From positions 434,001 to 498,000 of the forward strand of contig NZ_CP009251.1 in the NCBI RefSeq assembly GCF_001941345.1: 64,000 nt of DNA, in the 5' to 3' direction. The stretch comes from Corynebacterium stationis. GTDB lineage: Bacteria > Actinomycetota > Actinomycetes > Mycobacteriales > Mycobacteriaceae. Below, in pieces: positions 1 through 8,089 of this stretch (positions are counted from its first letter, which is position 1; each line of letters begins with the position of its first letter). The notes under the pieces are model-generated. The model did no database searches and was not told where the DNA came from. It worked only from the letters and a program-made list of their open reading frames with translations. Both the position numbers and the translations under genes were made by a program.

Positions 1-677
1 GGTACTGACAAAGTCCGTGGCGTGAACTTCAAAGTCAAAAGTGTCGCCAAAATAGTTAAACGCATCATGGCCGGTAATAAGGGTGCGAGAGGAGACGTCG
101 GCAAGCATTGCTTCCGCTGCTTGGGCCGCGGCTTCGATTTCTTCCGAGTAGGCCTTGGCATGGGCATGGTAGGAATCCGCGTTAGCGGCATCGACTTCGG
201 CTAGCTTGTCACCAATGTGGCTTACAACCTCGGTCCACAGCTCCGGCGAGTTCCAAATATGAGGGTCATAAAGCTGCTCACCACCGTCGCCTTCCTCGTC
301 CCATGAAAGAAGCTTGGAGGGATCCAATTGTTCACCGACCGCCAGCTGCCGCTCACCGAGCGACTCCAGCTGCTCAATCATCTGCGCTTCTAGGTGCAAT
401 CCATTCCACAGCACAAGGTCTGCAGCCTGCATTTGCTCGATGTCTTTGGTGGAGGGCTGGTACGTGTGTGGGTCACCGCCCGGGCCGACCATGGTGATGA
501 CATCAGCATCTGGGGCGAGGTTTAGCGCCGCATCCGCCAGGTAGCCCGTGGTCGCATAGATCGTCAACGGTTCAGAACCGTCAGCTCCAGTTGCGTTTTG
601 CGCAGTGGTTGCAGAACATGCCGTGAGCGCACATGTAGCGCCAATGGCGCTAAGTCCTAAAAATATTCGTTTCATTT
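1..677 (-). CDS. mntA: Metal ABC transporter substrate-binding lipoprotein, partial (probably manganese)
   Basis: The gene reads leftward and is cut by the window edge, so about 225 N-terminal residues are present. It starts at ATG 677 with a lipoprotein signal peptide whose lipobox LTAC places the lipidated cysteine at residue 20. The rest matches the TroA/ZnuA/PsaA cluster of solute-binding proteins: a GDPHTYQPS motif (His about 70), a DPHIW motif and a GHDAFNYF motif supply the expected metal-binding histidines. The protein should sit outside the membrane, bind a divalent metal and pass it to an ABC permease encoded beyond the window. Its divergent neighbour is a DtxR/MntR-type regulator and a palindromic operator lies 20 bases upstream, so manganese is the likeliest substrate. 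Zinc cannot be excluded from sequence. Confidence 0.87.
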
Positions 678-697
678 CCATCCTTGAATGTTTAAGT

Positions 698-713
698 TCA
701 ACAGGTTGAACAC
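698..713. promoter_or_regulatory. Palindromic operator between mntA and mntR
   Basis: A perfect inverted repeat, GTTCAAC-AG-GTTGAAC, lies 20 bases upstream of the lipoprotein start. From memory it resembles the TTCAA/TTGAA-armed site reported for MntR in C. glutamicum. The likely function is repression of the transporter when manganese is plentiful. Binding is inferred, not shown. Confidence 0.7.
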
Positions 714-756
714 TTGAAAGCATACGGATGAAGATTTGTTTTTAAAACGGTTTGTT

Positions 757-762
757 TAGGAT
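757..762 (+). promoter_or_regulatory. -10 hexamer of mntR (leaderless)
   Basis: TAGGAT ends six bases before ATG 769, so transcription would begin at or next to the start codon. A TTTGTT sequence about 16 bases further upstream could serve as a weak -35. Confidence 0.55.
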
Positions 763-768
763 GGGGGT

Positions 769-1449
769 ATGCACGTGACAGATTTGCCGGAGCGCACGCA
801 GGACTACCTCAAGGAACTGTTTGACCATGAAGAGCGCAACGGGGTAGACCTTCCACTCGCGCTAGGCGATCTGGCGGCCGCGTTGAATCAAAAGCTGCCG
901 ACGGCTTCCGAGGCTGTCAAGCGTCTTGCCGCCAAGGAATTAGTGGTGCACGAGCGCTACCGCGGGGTGACGCTAACGGAATTGGGGCGCGATTTATCGC
1001 GGCAGGTCGCGCGCCGTCATCGCCTGTTAGAGACCTTCCTGGTGGAAACTTTGGGCTATACCTGGGATGAAGTCCATGATGAAGCGGACGTGCTGGAGCA
1101 TGCCTGTACCGACCGCTTTATCGCGCGTCTCGATGCCCACCTGAATCACCCCACCCGCGACCCGCACGGGGATCCGATTCCGCGTGCCGATGGCTCCACC
1201 GACCCGCTTTCTACCTGCACTCTTGCGGGGCTTTCGGTGGGTCAAAAAGTCATCATGGAGCAGGTCAATGATGACGATCCTGAGCTACTGCGCTTCCTTG
1301 CAGCACAAAACATGCGCCCTGGTACTGAGGTTGAGCTAGTGCAACCCCCACTTGCCGGGCTGCTGCATATTAGCGTTGATGGTGGCGAACCCTTTGCGCT
1401 TGCTGAGGTGGCCGCACATGAAATTACGGTGCGTTCGAATACGGAATAG
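769..1449 (+). CDS. mntR: DtxR/MntR-family metal-dependent transcriptional regulator
   Basis: The 226-residue protein has the three-part layout of DtxR/MntR regulators. A winged helix-turn-helix occupies about residues 1-70 (TASEAVKRLAAKELV lies in the recognition region). A metal-binding and dimerisation domain follows at about 72-140 (HRLLETFLVETLGYTWDEVHDEA, with conserved His and Glu residues). A C-terminal SH3-like FeoA domain spans about 150-222. The repressor is expected to bind DNA when loaded with Mn(II) or Fe(II). It is divergent from the metal-binding lipoprotein gene and shares its upstream region with the palindrome at 698-713, which argues that it controls manganese uptake. ATG 769 is preceded by a -10 element at leaderless distance. 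DtxR itself, the iron regulator of the same family, would normally lie elsewhere. Confidence 0.85.
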   Translation: MHVTDLPERTQDYLKELFDHEERNGVDLPLALGDLAAALNQKLPTASEAVKRLAAKELVVHERYRGVTLTELGRDLSRQVARRHRLLETFLVETLGYTWDEVHDEADVLEHACTDRFIARLDAHLNHPTRDPHGDPIPRADGSTDPLSTCTLAGLSVGQKVIMEQVNDDDPELLRFLAAQNMRPGTEVELVQPPLAGLLHISVDGGEPFALAEVAAHEITVRSNTE

Positions 1450-1492
1450 CTTCCAGTCTTTGCCTGTCCGATCCAGCGGATAACTTGGGTGC

Positions 1493-1792
1493 ATGGATAA
1501 AGGGCAGGTGATAGAAATTGCAAACAATTTCGACCCTACGTATCAGTGGGTACCTTCGACTCAACTGAGTAGCGGCGGTTGGATTTTAGAGCCAGCTGAT
1601 GCTCGAATCGTCATAGACGACGGCTTGGTGGTCACGAATGGTGGTCTCCCCGGCATGTATATCGACTCTGAGGGGCGTCCGTACATGATGTATGGTCCGC
1701 CTGGGGGCTGGCCGCGAGAAGCTATTGAAGCTCTGAGTGAATTGACCGAGACGGACGAAAGCGAATATATCGAGCTGTTTGACAAAGATTAA
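1493..1792 (+). CDS. Hypothetical acidic 99-residue protein
   Basis: I do not recognise a family. The predicted product is soluble, acidic and rich in Gly, Pro and Trp, with no signal peptide or membrane segment. A central stretch reads YIDSEGRPYMMYGPPGGWP and the C-terminus is strongly acidic. The gene lies 43 bases after mntR in the same direction. A TAACTT hexamer at 1481-1486 ends six bases before ATG 1493, the same leaderless spacing seen before several conserved genes in this window, and this is the best evidence that it is real. Base composition is slightly more AT-rich than its neighbours, which would fit a recently acquired gene. The compact acidic form resembles some immunity-type proteins, but that is only a guess. 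Confidence 0.5.
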   Translation: MDKGQVIEIANNFDPTYQWVPSTQLSSGGWILEPADARIVIDDGLVVTNGGLPGMYIDSEGRPYMMYGPPGGWPREAIEALSELTETDESEYIELFDKD

Positions 1793-1917
1793 TTCAACGG
1801 CGCGGGAAAAACGGGGACAACATAATCAAGTTGACTCCCATTCGTACAGCCGCTGCGGATTGCCTTCTCATAAGGGATTGAGGATTAATCGACATTAATC
1901 GCGGGAAAACCTAAAAG

Positions 1918-1939
1918 GCCGGCACCTGAAGGTGCCGGC
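1918..1939 (-). terminator. Intrinsic terminator after the DoxX-like gene
   Basis: GCCGGCACC and GGTGCCGGC form a nine-base-pair stem around a four-base loop. On the minus strand it is followed by CCTTTTAGG, giving a short U-run. Confidence 0.7.
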
Positions 1940-2010
1940 GGAAAATAACGCGGACTCATTGCGGAACCAAGCCAGGTGAAGTGCCTTGGTAGATTGTCCG
2001 GGATTTGAGG

Positions 2011-2472
2011 TTAGGCAGCTACTGGAGTCTTGGCTGCAGCTTCTTTGTTCTTGAAGATGAAGTTGTCTGCGGCGTACTGGCCAGGGCCTGCTGCGAGAAG
2101 AATTACTGCAACAGCGGCGATAACCATAACTAGCTCCCAGCCGTTCTCGGTAACCATGACGCCGGAGCTGAAGTGGCCGCCCCAGATACCGGCGCCAACC
2201 ATTTGCAGTGCAACGAGTGCGGCAGCAATGCGGGTAATCAGACCGATGAGAATCAAGATGCCACCGACAAGTTCAATGGCAGCTGCGATAGGTGCTGCGA
2301 TGCCAGCGGCAGGAACACCCATACCGGTGAAGGCTTCAGTGGTTCCCGCAATGGTCCACTCGTTGAACTTCTGCCAGCCGTGGGCAATGAGAACTACGCC
2401 TAGGATGATGCGTGCAATGAGGAGGCCGGCGGACTCAGTTGGAGACTTAAAGGTTGAAGTGAAATTCAGCAT
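2011..2472 (-). CDS. DoxX-family integral membrane protein
   Basis: The 153-residue protein has four predicted membrane helices and the DoxX motif ARIILGVVLIAHGWQKF near the N-terminus. A WELVMVIAAVAVILLAAGPGQY segment lies near the C-terminus. DoxX proteins are small membrane proteins; some mycobacterial members are linked to oxidative-stress defence complexes, but the role here is unknown. An open frame extends upstream to 2490. I chose ATG 2472 because a strong promoter (TTGACG, 17 bases, TACACT) overlaps the longer frame and its -10 ends six bases before this ATG, which implies a leaderless mRNA starting here. The gene appears to be transcribed alone and ends at the hairpin 1918-1939. Confidence 0.85.
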   Translation of the reverse strand: MLNFTSTFKSPTESAGLLIARIILGVVLIAHGWQKFNEWTIAGTTEAFTGMGVPAAGIAAPIAAAIELVGGILILIGLITRIAAALVALQMVGAGIWGGHFSSGVMVTENGWELVMVIAAVAVILLAAGPGQYAADNFIFKNKEAAAKTPVAA

Positions 2473-2478
2473 GGCGAA

Positions 2479-2507
2479 AGTGTAAACCATCGATGTTGTC
2501 GCGTCAA
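2479..2507 (-). promoter_or_regulatory. Sigma-70-type promoter of the DoxX-like gene
   Basis: On the minus strand the sequence is TTGACG, a 17-base spacer and TACACT, then six bases to ATG 2472. Both boxes are near consensus. Transcription should start at the initiation codon. Confidence 0.75.
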
Positions 2508-2618
2508 CTTAAAGCTTTAACTAATTTTCTAACGTCTTCTAACGCAGCTTGGAAGTAGCAGCGTGTCGGGGTAATTTTGCGGTAGATGGCGTCGACAAAG
2601 GTCGGCGCAAGGTACCCC

Positions 2619-2651
2619 ACAGCCCCGAGTGAGTAATTCGCGCGGGGCTGT
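2619..2651 (-). terminator. Hairpin just after menB
   Basis: ACAGCCCCG and CGGGGCTGT form a nine-base-pair stem starting nine bases past the menB stop codon. No good U-run follows on the minus strand, so termination strength is uncertain. Confidence 0.5.
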
Positions 2652-2659
2652 TGTATTTC

Positions 2660-3607
2660 CTAGTAGTAGTAAGGGAATTCTTCCCAATTCGGGTCGCGTT
2701 TTTCTAGGAAGGAGTCGCGGCCTTCGACGGCTTCGTCGGTCATGTACGCCAGGCGGGTGGCTTCGCCGGCGAAGACTTGTTGGCCCATGAGGCCATCGTC
2801 GGTGAGGTTGAAAGCGAACTTCAGCATGCGCTGCGCGGTGGGGGATTTGGTGTTGATTTCGCGGGCGGCTTCGATGGCTTCTTGCTCGATGTCTTTGTGG
2901 TCAGCCACGATGTTAACCGCGCCCATTTGCTGCATGCGTTCAGCGGAGTAGGTGCGGCCTAAGAAGAAGATTTCGCGGGCATATTTTTGGCCAACCATCT
3001 TCGCGAGGTAGGCAGAGCCGTAACCGGCATCGAAGGATCCGACATCGGCATCGGTCTGCTTAAAGGCAGCTTCCTGGCGTGATGCGATGGTCAGATCACA
3101 GACCACGTGCAGGGAGTGCCCGCCGCCGGCAGCCCAGCCGTTGACCACGGCGATGACAACCTTCGGCATGGTGCGAATCAGGCGTTGTACTTCCAAAATG
3201 TGCAGGCGCCCGCCCTCCACCTTTTCGCGGGCCGTGTCGACGGTGTCAGCAGTTTCGCCGTCGGCATAGCGGTAGCCGGAACGGCCGCGGATGCGCTGGT
3301 CACCACCGGAGCAAAATGCCCAGCCGCCATCTTTTTCACTCGGGCCATTGCCAGTTAAAAGCACGGTTCCGACATCTGGGGTACGCCGCGCGTGGTCAAG
3401 AACGCGGTAGAGCTCATCGACGGTGTGCGGGCGAAAAGCATTGCGGACCTCAGGGCGGTCAAAAGCAATACGCACGATGCCATTGGCGCGGCCTTCGCCG
3501 GTGTGTCGGTGGTAAGTGATGTCGGTGAGGTCGGAAAAACCTTCTACCGCGCGCCACTGGGAAGCATCAAAAGGATTATCAGTGCTATAAGTTCGGGTTG
3601 CAGTCAT
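2660..3607 (-). CDS. menB: 1,4-dihydroxy-2-naphthoyl-CoA synthase
   Basis: This 315-residue crotonase-fold enzyme closes the second ring of menaquinone, converting o-succinylbenzoyl-CoA to 1,4-dihydroxy-2-naphthoyl-CoA in the cytoplasm. Diagnostic features are FDRPEVRNAFRP at about 49-60, CSGGDQR at about 99-105 for CoA and oxyanion binding, VVNGWAAGGGHSLH, the catalytic-region segment TDADVGSFDAGYGSA, and the characteristic aromatic C-terminus FPYYY. Length and motifs are typical of actinobacterial MenB. It is divergent from menC with only 35 bases between the start codons. TAGATT on the minus strand ends seven bases before ATG 3607, so the message is probably leaderless. Confidence 0.96.
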   Translation of the reverse strand: MTATRTYSTDNPFDASQWRAVEGFSDLTDITYHRHTGEGRANGIVRIAFDRPEVRNAFRPHTVDELYRVLDHARRTPDVGTVLLTGNGPSEKDGGWAFCSGGDQRIRGRSGYRYADGETADTVDTAREKVEGGRLHILEVQRLIRTMPKVVIAVVNGWAAGGGHSLHVVCDLTIASRQEAAFKQTDADVGSFDAGYGSAYLAKMVGQKYAREIFFLGRTYSAERMQQMGAVNIVADHKDIEQEAIEAAREINTKSPTAQRMLKFAFNLTDDGLMGQQVFAGEATRLAYMTDEAVEGRDSFLEKRDPNWEEFPYYY

Positions 3608-3614
3608 GCACTCT

Positions 3615-3635
3615 AATCTAGTCGCCGCCTAAAGT
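3615..3635. promoter_or_regulatory. Divergent leaderless promoters of menB and menC
   Basis: The 35-base gap holds two -10 hexamers. TAGATT lies on the minus strand at 3615-3620, seven bases before the menB ATG. TAAAGT lies on the plus strand at 3630-3635, seven bases before the menC ATG. Each promoter's -35 region must fall inside or next to the other gene, so the two promoters overlap. Confidence 0.6.
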
Positions 3636-3642
3636 AGTCAGC

Positions 3643-4668
3643 ATGCAGATCGACGATATCTTAGACCGCGCGCACGTTGTCGCACTTCCAATGGCTGTAA
3701 AGTTCCGCGGAATCACCACCCGCGAAGCATTGCTTATCGATGGCCCCGCCGGCTGGGGCGAATTTTCCCCCTTCGTAGAATATGGCCCTGAAGAATCCGC
3801 GCATTGGCTCGCCGCAGGACTCGAGGCAGCTTATGAAGGCTTTCCGGAACCTGTGCGTGACACCGTTGAAGTCAACGGCACCATCCCGGCAGTAGCGGCA
3901 GAAGAAGTTCCAGAGGTCATGTCGCGTTATCCCGGCGTGCGCACGTGGAAAGTCAAAGTCGCAGAATCCGGGCAAAGTCTTGAAGAAGACATCGCGCGCG
4001 TAAAGGCTGTGCGCGAATACGCGGCGGTGCACACGCCGAACTTGGTGGCCAATATCCGCATCGATGCCAATGGTGGCTGGAGCGTCGAGGAGGCGATTGC
4101 CGCAGCGAAAGAAATGATGCCGCTGGATTACATGGAACAGCCCTGCCGCACCACGGAAGAGCTCGCGCAGGTACGCCAGCAGCTGATGCGCAATGGGCTC
4201 TTTGTGCGCGTTGCCGCTGATGAATCCATCCGCAAGGCCAGTGACCCCTACCGGGTGGCGGAATTGCAGGTGGCGGATGTAGCCATCGTTAAGCCTGCTC
4301 CACTAGGTGGGGTGCACAAGACCTTGGAGATTGCGCAGAACCTTCGCGCACGCCACATGGATGTCACGGTGGCTTCTGCCTTGGATACGGCCGTCGGAAT
4401 TTCCATGGGACTGGCAACGGTCGCTGCGTTGCCGAAGATCTATGACGATGAAGATATCGATGTCGTACCTGCCGCTGCCGGGTTGGCCACGGGCTCGCTG
4501 TTTGTCGAAGATGTTGCCGCACCGCGCACGCTTGTCGATGGCTCCCTTCCCGCCGCGCCCGTTGCCGCCGACCCGGATCGCGTAGCTGCCCTAGCTGCGA
4601 GCCCAGAGCGCCGCGACTGGTGGTTTGAGCGTGTCCGCGCGAGCTATGAATTTTTGAAATCAAAATAA
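3643..4668 (+). CDS. menC: o-Succinylbenzoate synthase
   Basis: This 341-residue enolase-superfamily enzyme dehydrates SHCHC to o-succinylbenzoate in menaquinone synthesis. The catalytic set is visible: a KVK motif with Lys103 and Lys105, metal ligands Asp141 (in RIDANGGW), Glu165 (in YMEQP) and Asp193 (in AADES), and the second catalytic lysine at about 217 in IVKPAPLGG. Family length and the N-terminal capping domain look normal. The gene is divergent from menB. Its TAAAGT hexamer sits seven bases before ATG 3643, so translation is probably leaderless. A long perfect hairpin follows at 4688-4728. Confidence 0.95.
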   Translation: MQIDDILDRAHVVALPMAVKFRGITTREALLIDGPAGWGEFSPFVEYGPEESAHWLAAGLEAAYEGFPEPVRDTVEVNGTIPAVAAEEVPEVMSRYPGVRTWKVKVAESGQSLEEDIARVKAVREYAAVHTPNLVANIRIDANGGWSVEEAIAAAKEMMPLDYMEQPCRTTEELAQVRQQLMRNGLFVRVAADESIRKASDPYRVAELQVADVAIVKPAPLGGVHKTLEIAQNLRARHMDVTVASALDTAVGISMGLATVAALPKIYDDEDIDVVPAAAGLATGSLFVEDVAAPRTLVDGSLPAAPVAADPDRVAALAASPERRDWWFERVRASYEFLKSK

Positions 4669-4687
4669 TTTTGACGTCGTTGTCCTG

Positions 4688-4728
4688 CACTTATGGCGTG
4701 AAACTATCGAAGTTTCACGCCATAAGTG
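4688..4728 (+). terminator. Long perfect inverted repeat after menC
   Basis: An 18-base-pair perfect stem closes a five-base loop (ATCGA), 19 bases after the menC stop. The 3' arm is followed by TTGAGGG rather than a U-tract. It is most simply a terminator or mRNA-stabilising hairpin; its length and perfection are unusual. Confidence 0.6.
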
Positions 4729-4751
4729 TTGAGGGCGACCTAACCTACCGC

Positions 4752-4757
4752 TAGTCT
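4752..4757 (+). promoter_or_regulatory. -10 hexamer of the VWA-domain gene (leaderless)
   Basis: TAGTCT ends seven bases before ATG 4765, at leaderless spacing. Confidence 0.5.
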
Positions 4758-4764
4758 GTGGCTC

Positions 4765-6681
4765 ATGACTCACGGCAAAGTTTGGGCAAGCGTGGTCATG
4801 GCGGTGGGGTTAGGCATAACGAGTGCTCCTATTGCCATGGCTCAAGGCAGCCAAGAAAATACCGTTCCTCCAACCATGGTCATCCTGGATGCATCGGGCT
4901 CTATGGAGCAAGCTGATGCCGGCGGGAAAACCCGTATGGATGCAGCTAAAGAAGCAGCGCATACTTTCCTAGATGGCGTTTCTGATGATTCGGAGCTGGG
5001 TTTTATTACCTATGGCACGGGCACATCTAATGCGCCGGAAGAACGGGAAGCCGGCTGTAAAGATGTCACCACCTTAGCGCCGCTGGCCAGCGGACAGGTA
5101 GATGATATCCGCGGGGAAGTCGATGATATCGAGGCCTCCGGCTATACCCCGATGGGTCCTGCGCTGCGCCAAGCTGCCGATGAGCTTCCCGATGAGGGGG
5201 CCCGCAATGTTGTGTTGGTCTCTGACGGTCTGGACACCTGCGCACCACCGCCCGTATGCGATGTAGCCAAAGAATTACATGAACAAGGCATTGACTTAAT
5301 CATCAACACCGTGGGTTTCTTGGTTGATGATGAAGCACGTACCGAGTTGGAGTGCATCGCGGAAGCCGGCGGCGGACAATACCTGGATGCTAATGATGCC
5401 GATAGCTTGGCCGAATCCATGCGCGTTCTGCACACGCGCTCCATTAATGCTTATGAGACTGACTTAGAAGAATACGAAGGCTCCGATAGCGAGACCACAC
5501 CGACGGAGATTCCTGCGGACGTCGACACTTTTTCTTCGCCGTTGCACTACTCGGGTGCCGCGCTGAATAGCATCAACGGTGATGCCCAGTACTGGCGCGT
5601 ACCGGTGGAAGAGGGCGAGCGCCTAGCTATTTCCGCATTGACGGTGCAGCCCCCGAGCTTTGGTGGGCTTACCGATAACCGCTATGGAATGAGCCTGGAG
5701 TTCGACGATTCATCCTGCCTAGGCGACACATGGAGCCAGGTTGAGCCCAACTCGGCTCAGGGCACGCAAACAGCAGCTGGCATTACCAAGATCACCGGCG
5801 AAGACTGCGGTGCAGATGGCTACGTGGACTTTTCTATCTCGCGCCGTGGCAATTTCTTAAAAGGCCAAGACATTCCGCTGGAGCTAAAAATCACCCGCTT
5901 TGCTGGCGAGGACACAAGCGGCGTGCCGGACCCTGAAGAGGAGTCGGAGGTACCGGAAATAGAAATCCCAGACGATACCGTAACCGCCCAGCCAGGCACC
6001 TGGTTTGATGATGCTGCTGAATTACCCGATGGCAATGAGCAAGGCGTCAGCGCTGATATCGTTCCTGGCGAGACCCACTTTTACAAGGTTCCCGTCGAAT
6101 ATGGGCAGCGTCTTGCTGCAGCGATTGCCACCGAAGGAACTGATGTTGAAGGCGGCCGTGGCATTTCAGTAGATCGCTTGGACATCAAGGTCTACAACGA
6201 GGCGCGCCAGCCGGCGATGAATTCTGAAGGCATTACTTTAGAAACTGAATCCTCAACTACTTTCGGGCACGCAGCACCACTGAATTACCGCAACATCGAA
6301 GACGGTACTGTCCCAACCAGGATGCTCTTCCAAGATGGCTCGCAGTACATTTCCGTGAACTACAACAGGCTGTCCAACAGCGACAATGAAGAAGTCGGTG
6401 ATGGTGAGCAGCACACCGCGCGCTACTCGCTCGCCGCTGTCGCCGAAGGTGAGCCGCAACCCGGCCCGACCTTTAGAGAAAAATCATCAGATTCTCCTGA
6501 TGCCGCCGGCGCGAAAGAACCATCAGATTCTTCCGACCCAGCTACTGAATCGGTAGATGCAGCTGCAAGCAGCGAAGGAATGGGCGTAACTACATGGGCG
6601 CTGATTGCCCTAGCCGTTCTGGTCATCGCGGGTATTGTCGGAGGATTCATTGCCAAGACCCGAAAGACTGGCACGAAATAG
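4765..6681 (+). CDS. Secreted, membrane-anchored von Willebrand factor A domain protein
   Basis: The 638-residue protein begins with a signal peptide (cleavage near AMA-Q, residues 25-27). A von Willebrand A domain follows at about 35-225, with a complete MIDAS start, DASGS at 42-46, and later Thr and Asp ligands (SGYTPMGPAL and SDGLDTC). Two beta-rich regions of unknown family follow at about 250-390 and 410-565. A Pro/Ser/Asp-rich linker leads to one C-terminal membrane helix (about 610-630) and a short basic tail. The bulk should face outward. VWA domains with a MIDAS usually bind ligands through a divalent metal, so a role in adhesion or envelope assembly is plausible, but no partner is evident. 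The gene sits alone between menC and a convergent two-component operon. Confidence 0.85.
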   Translation: MTHGKVWASVVMAVGLGITSAPIAMAQGSQENTVPPTMVILDASGSMEQADAGGKTRMDAAKEAAHTFLDGVSDDSELGFITYGTGTSNAPEEREAGCKDVTTLAPLASGQVDDIRGEVDDIEASGYTPMGPALRQAADELPDEGARNVVLVSDGLDTCAPPPVCDVAKELHEQGIDLIINTVGFLVDDEARTELECIAEAGGGQYLDANDADSLAESMRVLHTRSINAYETDLEEYEGSDSETTPTEIPADVDTFSSPLHYSGAALNSINGDAQYWRVPVEEGERLAISALTVQPPSFGGLTDNRYGMSLEFDDSSCLGDTWSQVEPNSAQGTQTAAGITKITGEDCGADGYVDFSISRRGNFLKGQDIPLELKITRFAGEDTSGVPDPEEESEVPEIEIPDDTVTAQPGTWFDDAAELPDGNEQGVSADIVPGETHFYKVPVEYGQRLAAAIATEGTDVEGGRGISVDRLDIKVYNEARQPAMNSEGITLETESSTTFGHAAPLNYRNIEDGTVPTRMLFQDGSQYISVNYNRLSNSDNEEVGDGEQHTARYSLAAVAEGEPQPGPTFREKSSDSPDAAGAKEPSDSSDPATESVDAAASSEGMGVTTWALIALAVLVIAGIVGGFIAKTRKTGTK

Positions 6682-6701
6682 TGCAGCTGCGAAGCAGCAA
6701 A

Positions 6702-7358
6702 CTATTTCAGGTTCTGAGAAGATAAATACTCCAAGATGGCCTTGACGCGGCGGTTATCCTCTGAGGCGTCAAGGCCTAATTTCATGAAGATATTAGACAC
6801 GTGCTTGGCAACAGCAGCGGACGACAGCACGAGCTTCGCGGCGATGTCTTTATTGGAAAGCCCCTGCGACATCAGCTCGAGTACTTCTTGCTCACGCGGG
6901 GTCAGGGTGGCAAGCCCGGAGCGCGAGGTGGACATCAACGCGCTCGCTACCGTCGGATCAATGACGGTGCCGCCGCTGGCGACAATTGCCAAAGAGTCTA
7001 AGAATGAGGCGACTTCACTAATGCGGTCTTTGAGCAGATAGCCGGTACCACCGGTGGCATCGGCGAAAAGCTCGGAGGCATAGACCGGCGCGACGTATTG
7101 GCTCACCACCATTACGGCTAAGTCAGGGTAGGTCTCCCGCAGGGTGACTGCGGCTTGCAGGCCATCATCGGACATTGATGGCGGCATGCGCACATCGGTG
7201 ATGACGACATCAGGAACTTGGGTTTTGACAACTTCGATAAGTTCCGGCGCGCTAGCGGCCTGGCCGATAATTTTGTGTCCGCGACGCTCTAATAACCCAG
7301 CGATACCTTCACGCAAAAGTGCGGAGTCATCTGCCACCACGATGGAAAGTTCTGCCAT
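6702..7358 (-). CDS. LuxR/NarL-family response regulator
   Basis: The 218-residue protein has an N-terminal receiver domain with acidic pocket residues DD at 10-11, phosphoacceptor Asp55 (VVITDVRMPP) and conserved Lys in GYLLKDRI. The C-terminal LuxR-type helix-turn-helix (LTPREQEVLELMSQGLSNKD, about 150-205) binds DNA. It lies ten bases downstream of the histidine kinase gene on the same strand, so the two form a cognate pair in one operon. The likely binding site is the perfect palindrome at 8092-8109, in the kinase promoter and between the kinase and the divergent ABC operon. The signal is unknown. Confidence 0.93.
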   Translation of the reverse strand: MAELSIVVADDSALLREGIAGLLERRGHKIIGQAASAPELIEVVKTQVPDVVITDVRMPPSMSDDGLQAAVTLRETYPDLAVMVVSQYVAPVYASELFADATGGTGYLLKDRISEVASFLDSLAIVASGGTVIDPTVASALMSTSRSGLATLTPREQEVLELMSQGLSNKDIAAKLVLSSAAVAKHVSNIFMKLGLDASEDNRRVKAILEYLSSQNLK

Positions 7359-7368
7359 TGCTTTCTCC

Positions 7369-8082
7369 TTATTTGCCGATATGAAAAGTGGGTTGCCCGC
7401 GGTCCAGAAGTAGCGGAATCCGCGCCGCTAAACTTGTCGGCCCGCCTTCGGGCGAGGTGATTTCTAACCAGCCGCCAAAGGCGTCGAGTCTATCGCGCAT
7501 CCCGGCAAGACCCGCGCCGGGTTTAAGCCGCACCCCGCCGGGGCCTTGATCGACCACGGTGATGTGTAAGTAGTGATCTGCAATGAGCAAGACTGACACT
7601 TCAGCACCCGGGGCGTGCTTGGCGGCATTGGTTAATGCTTCGGCGCAGAAGAAATACCCAGCAGCCAGCACACTCGGCGAAAGCTGGGGCAGTGGATGCG
7701 GTGCCGAGACCAACACGTGTGGCCCGTAACCCGCGGCCATATCTTTAACAGCGGCAACCAAACCACGCTCGGCTAAGACCTGCGGGTGGATCCCATGCAC
7801 GGTTTTGCGTAGCGCCTCAAGTCCTTTGTTCAAATCCTGCTGGGCAGCATTAATCAACTCCGCGACGTCAGCCGGTGCGTCCAAGAGCGCTTCGCCCAAT
7901 TTGATAGACGCCGCCACTAGGTATTGCTGCGTGCCATCGTGTAAGTCGCGCTCAATGCGTGAGCGCTCCACTTCGTAGGCATCGGCGATAGCGCGCCGGG
8001 ATTTGGTCAGCTCAGCAATCTTTTCGGCCTGAGCTTGCTCGCTCGATTTGCCAGATTTATCGCGGTTGCGCTTTCTCCACAT
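7369..8082 (-). CDS. Soluble DesK-type (HisKA_3) histidine kinase
   Basis: The 237-residue protein is a minimal kinase. It has a basic N-terminus, a short predicted coiled coil (about 15-40), the HisKA_3 phosphoacceptor box ERDLHDGTQQ with His48, and a HATPase_c domain with an N-box in EALTNAAKHAPG and a G-box in GAGLAGMRDRL. No membrane segment is present, unlike most family members, so the sensor input must be cytoplasmic or supplied by a partner such as the divergent ABC transporter. The frame stays open upstream to 8832, but that part is antisense to the ABC ATPase gene and is not coding. ATG 8082 is chosen because TACCCT ends seven bases upstream, giving a leaderless start. Confidence 0.9.
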   Translation of the reverse strand: MWRKRNRDKSGKSSEQAQAEKIAELTKSRRAIADAYEVERSRIERDLHDGTQQYLVAASIKLGEALLDAPADVAELINAAQQDLNKGLEALRKTVHGIHPQVLAERGLVAAVKDMAAGYGPHVLVSAPHPLPQLSPSVLAAGYFFCAEALTNAAKHAPGAEVSVLLIADHYLHITVVDQGPGGVRLKPGAGLAGMRDRLDAFGGWLEITSPEGGPTSLAARIPLLLDRGQPTFHIGK

Positions 8083-8089
8083 GCATCCC

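Noticed and set aside
303..544. Plus-strand open frames over the first 700 bases
   Set aside because: They are shadows of the metal-binding lipoprotein gene on the minus strand, whose lipobox and metal motifs are clear.
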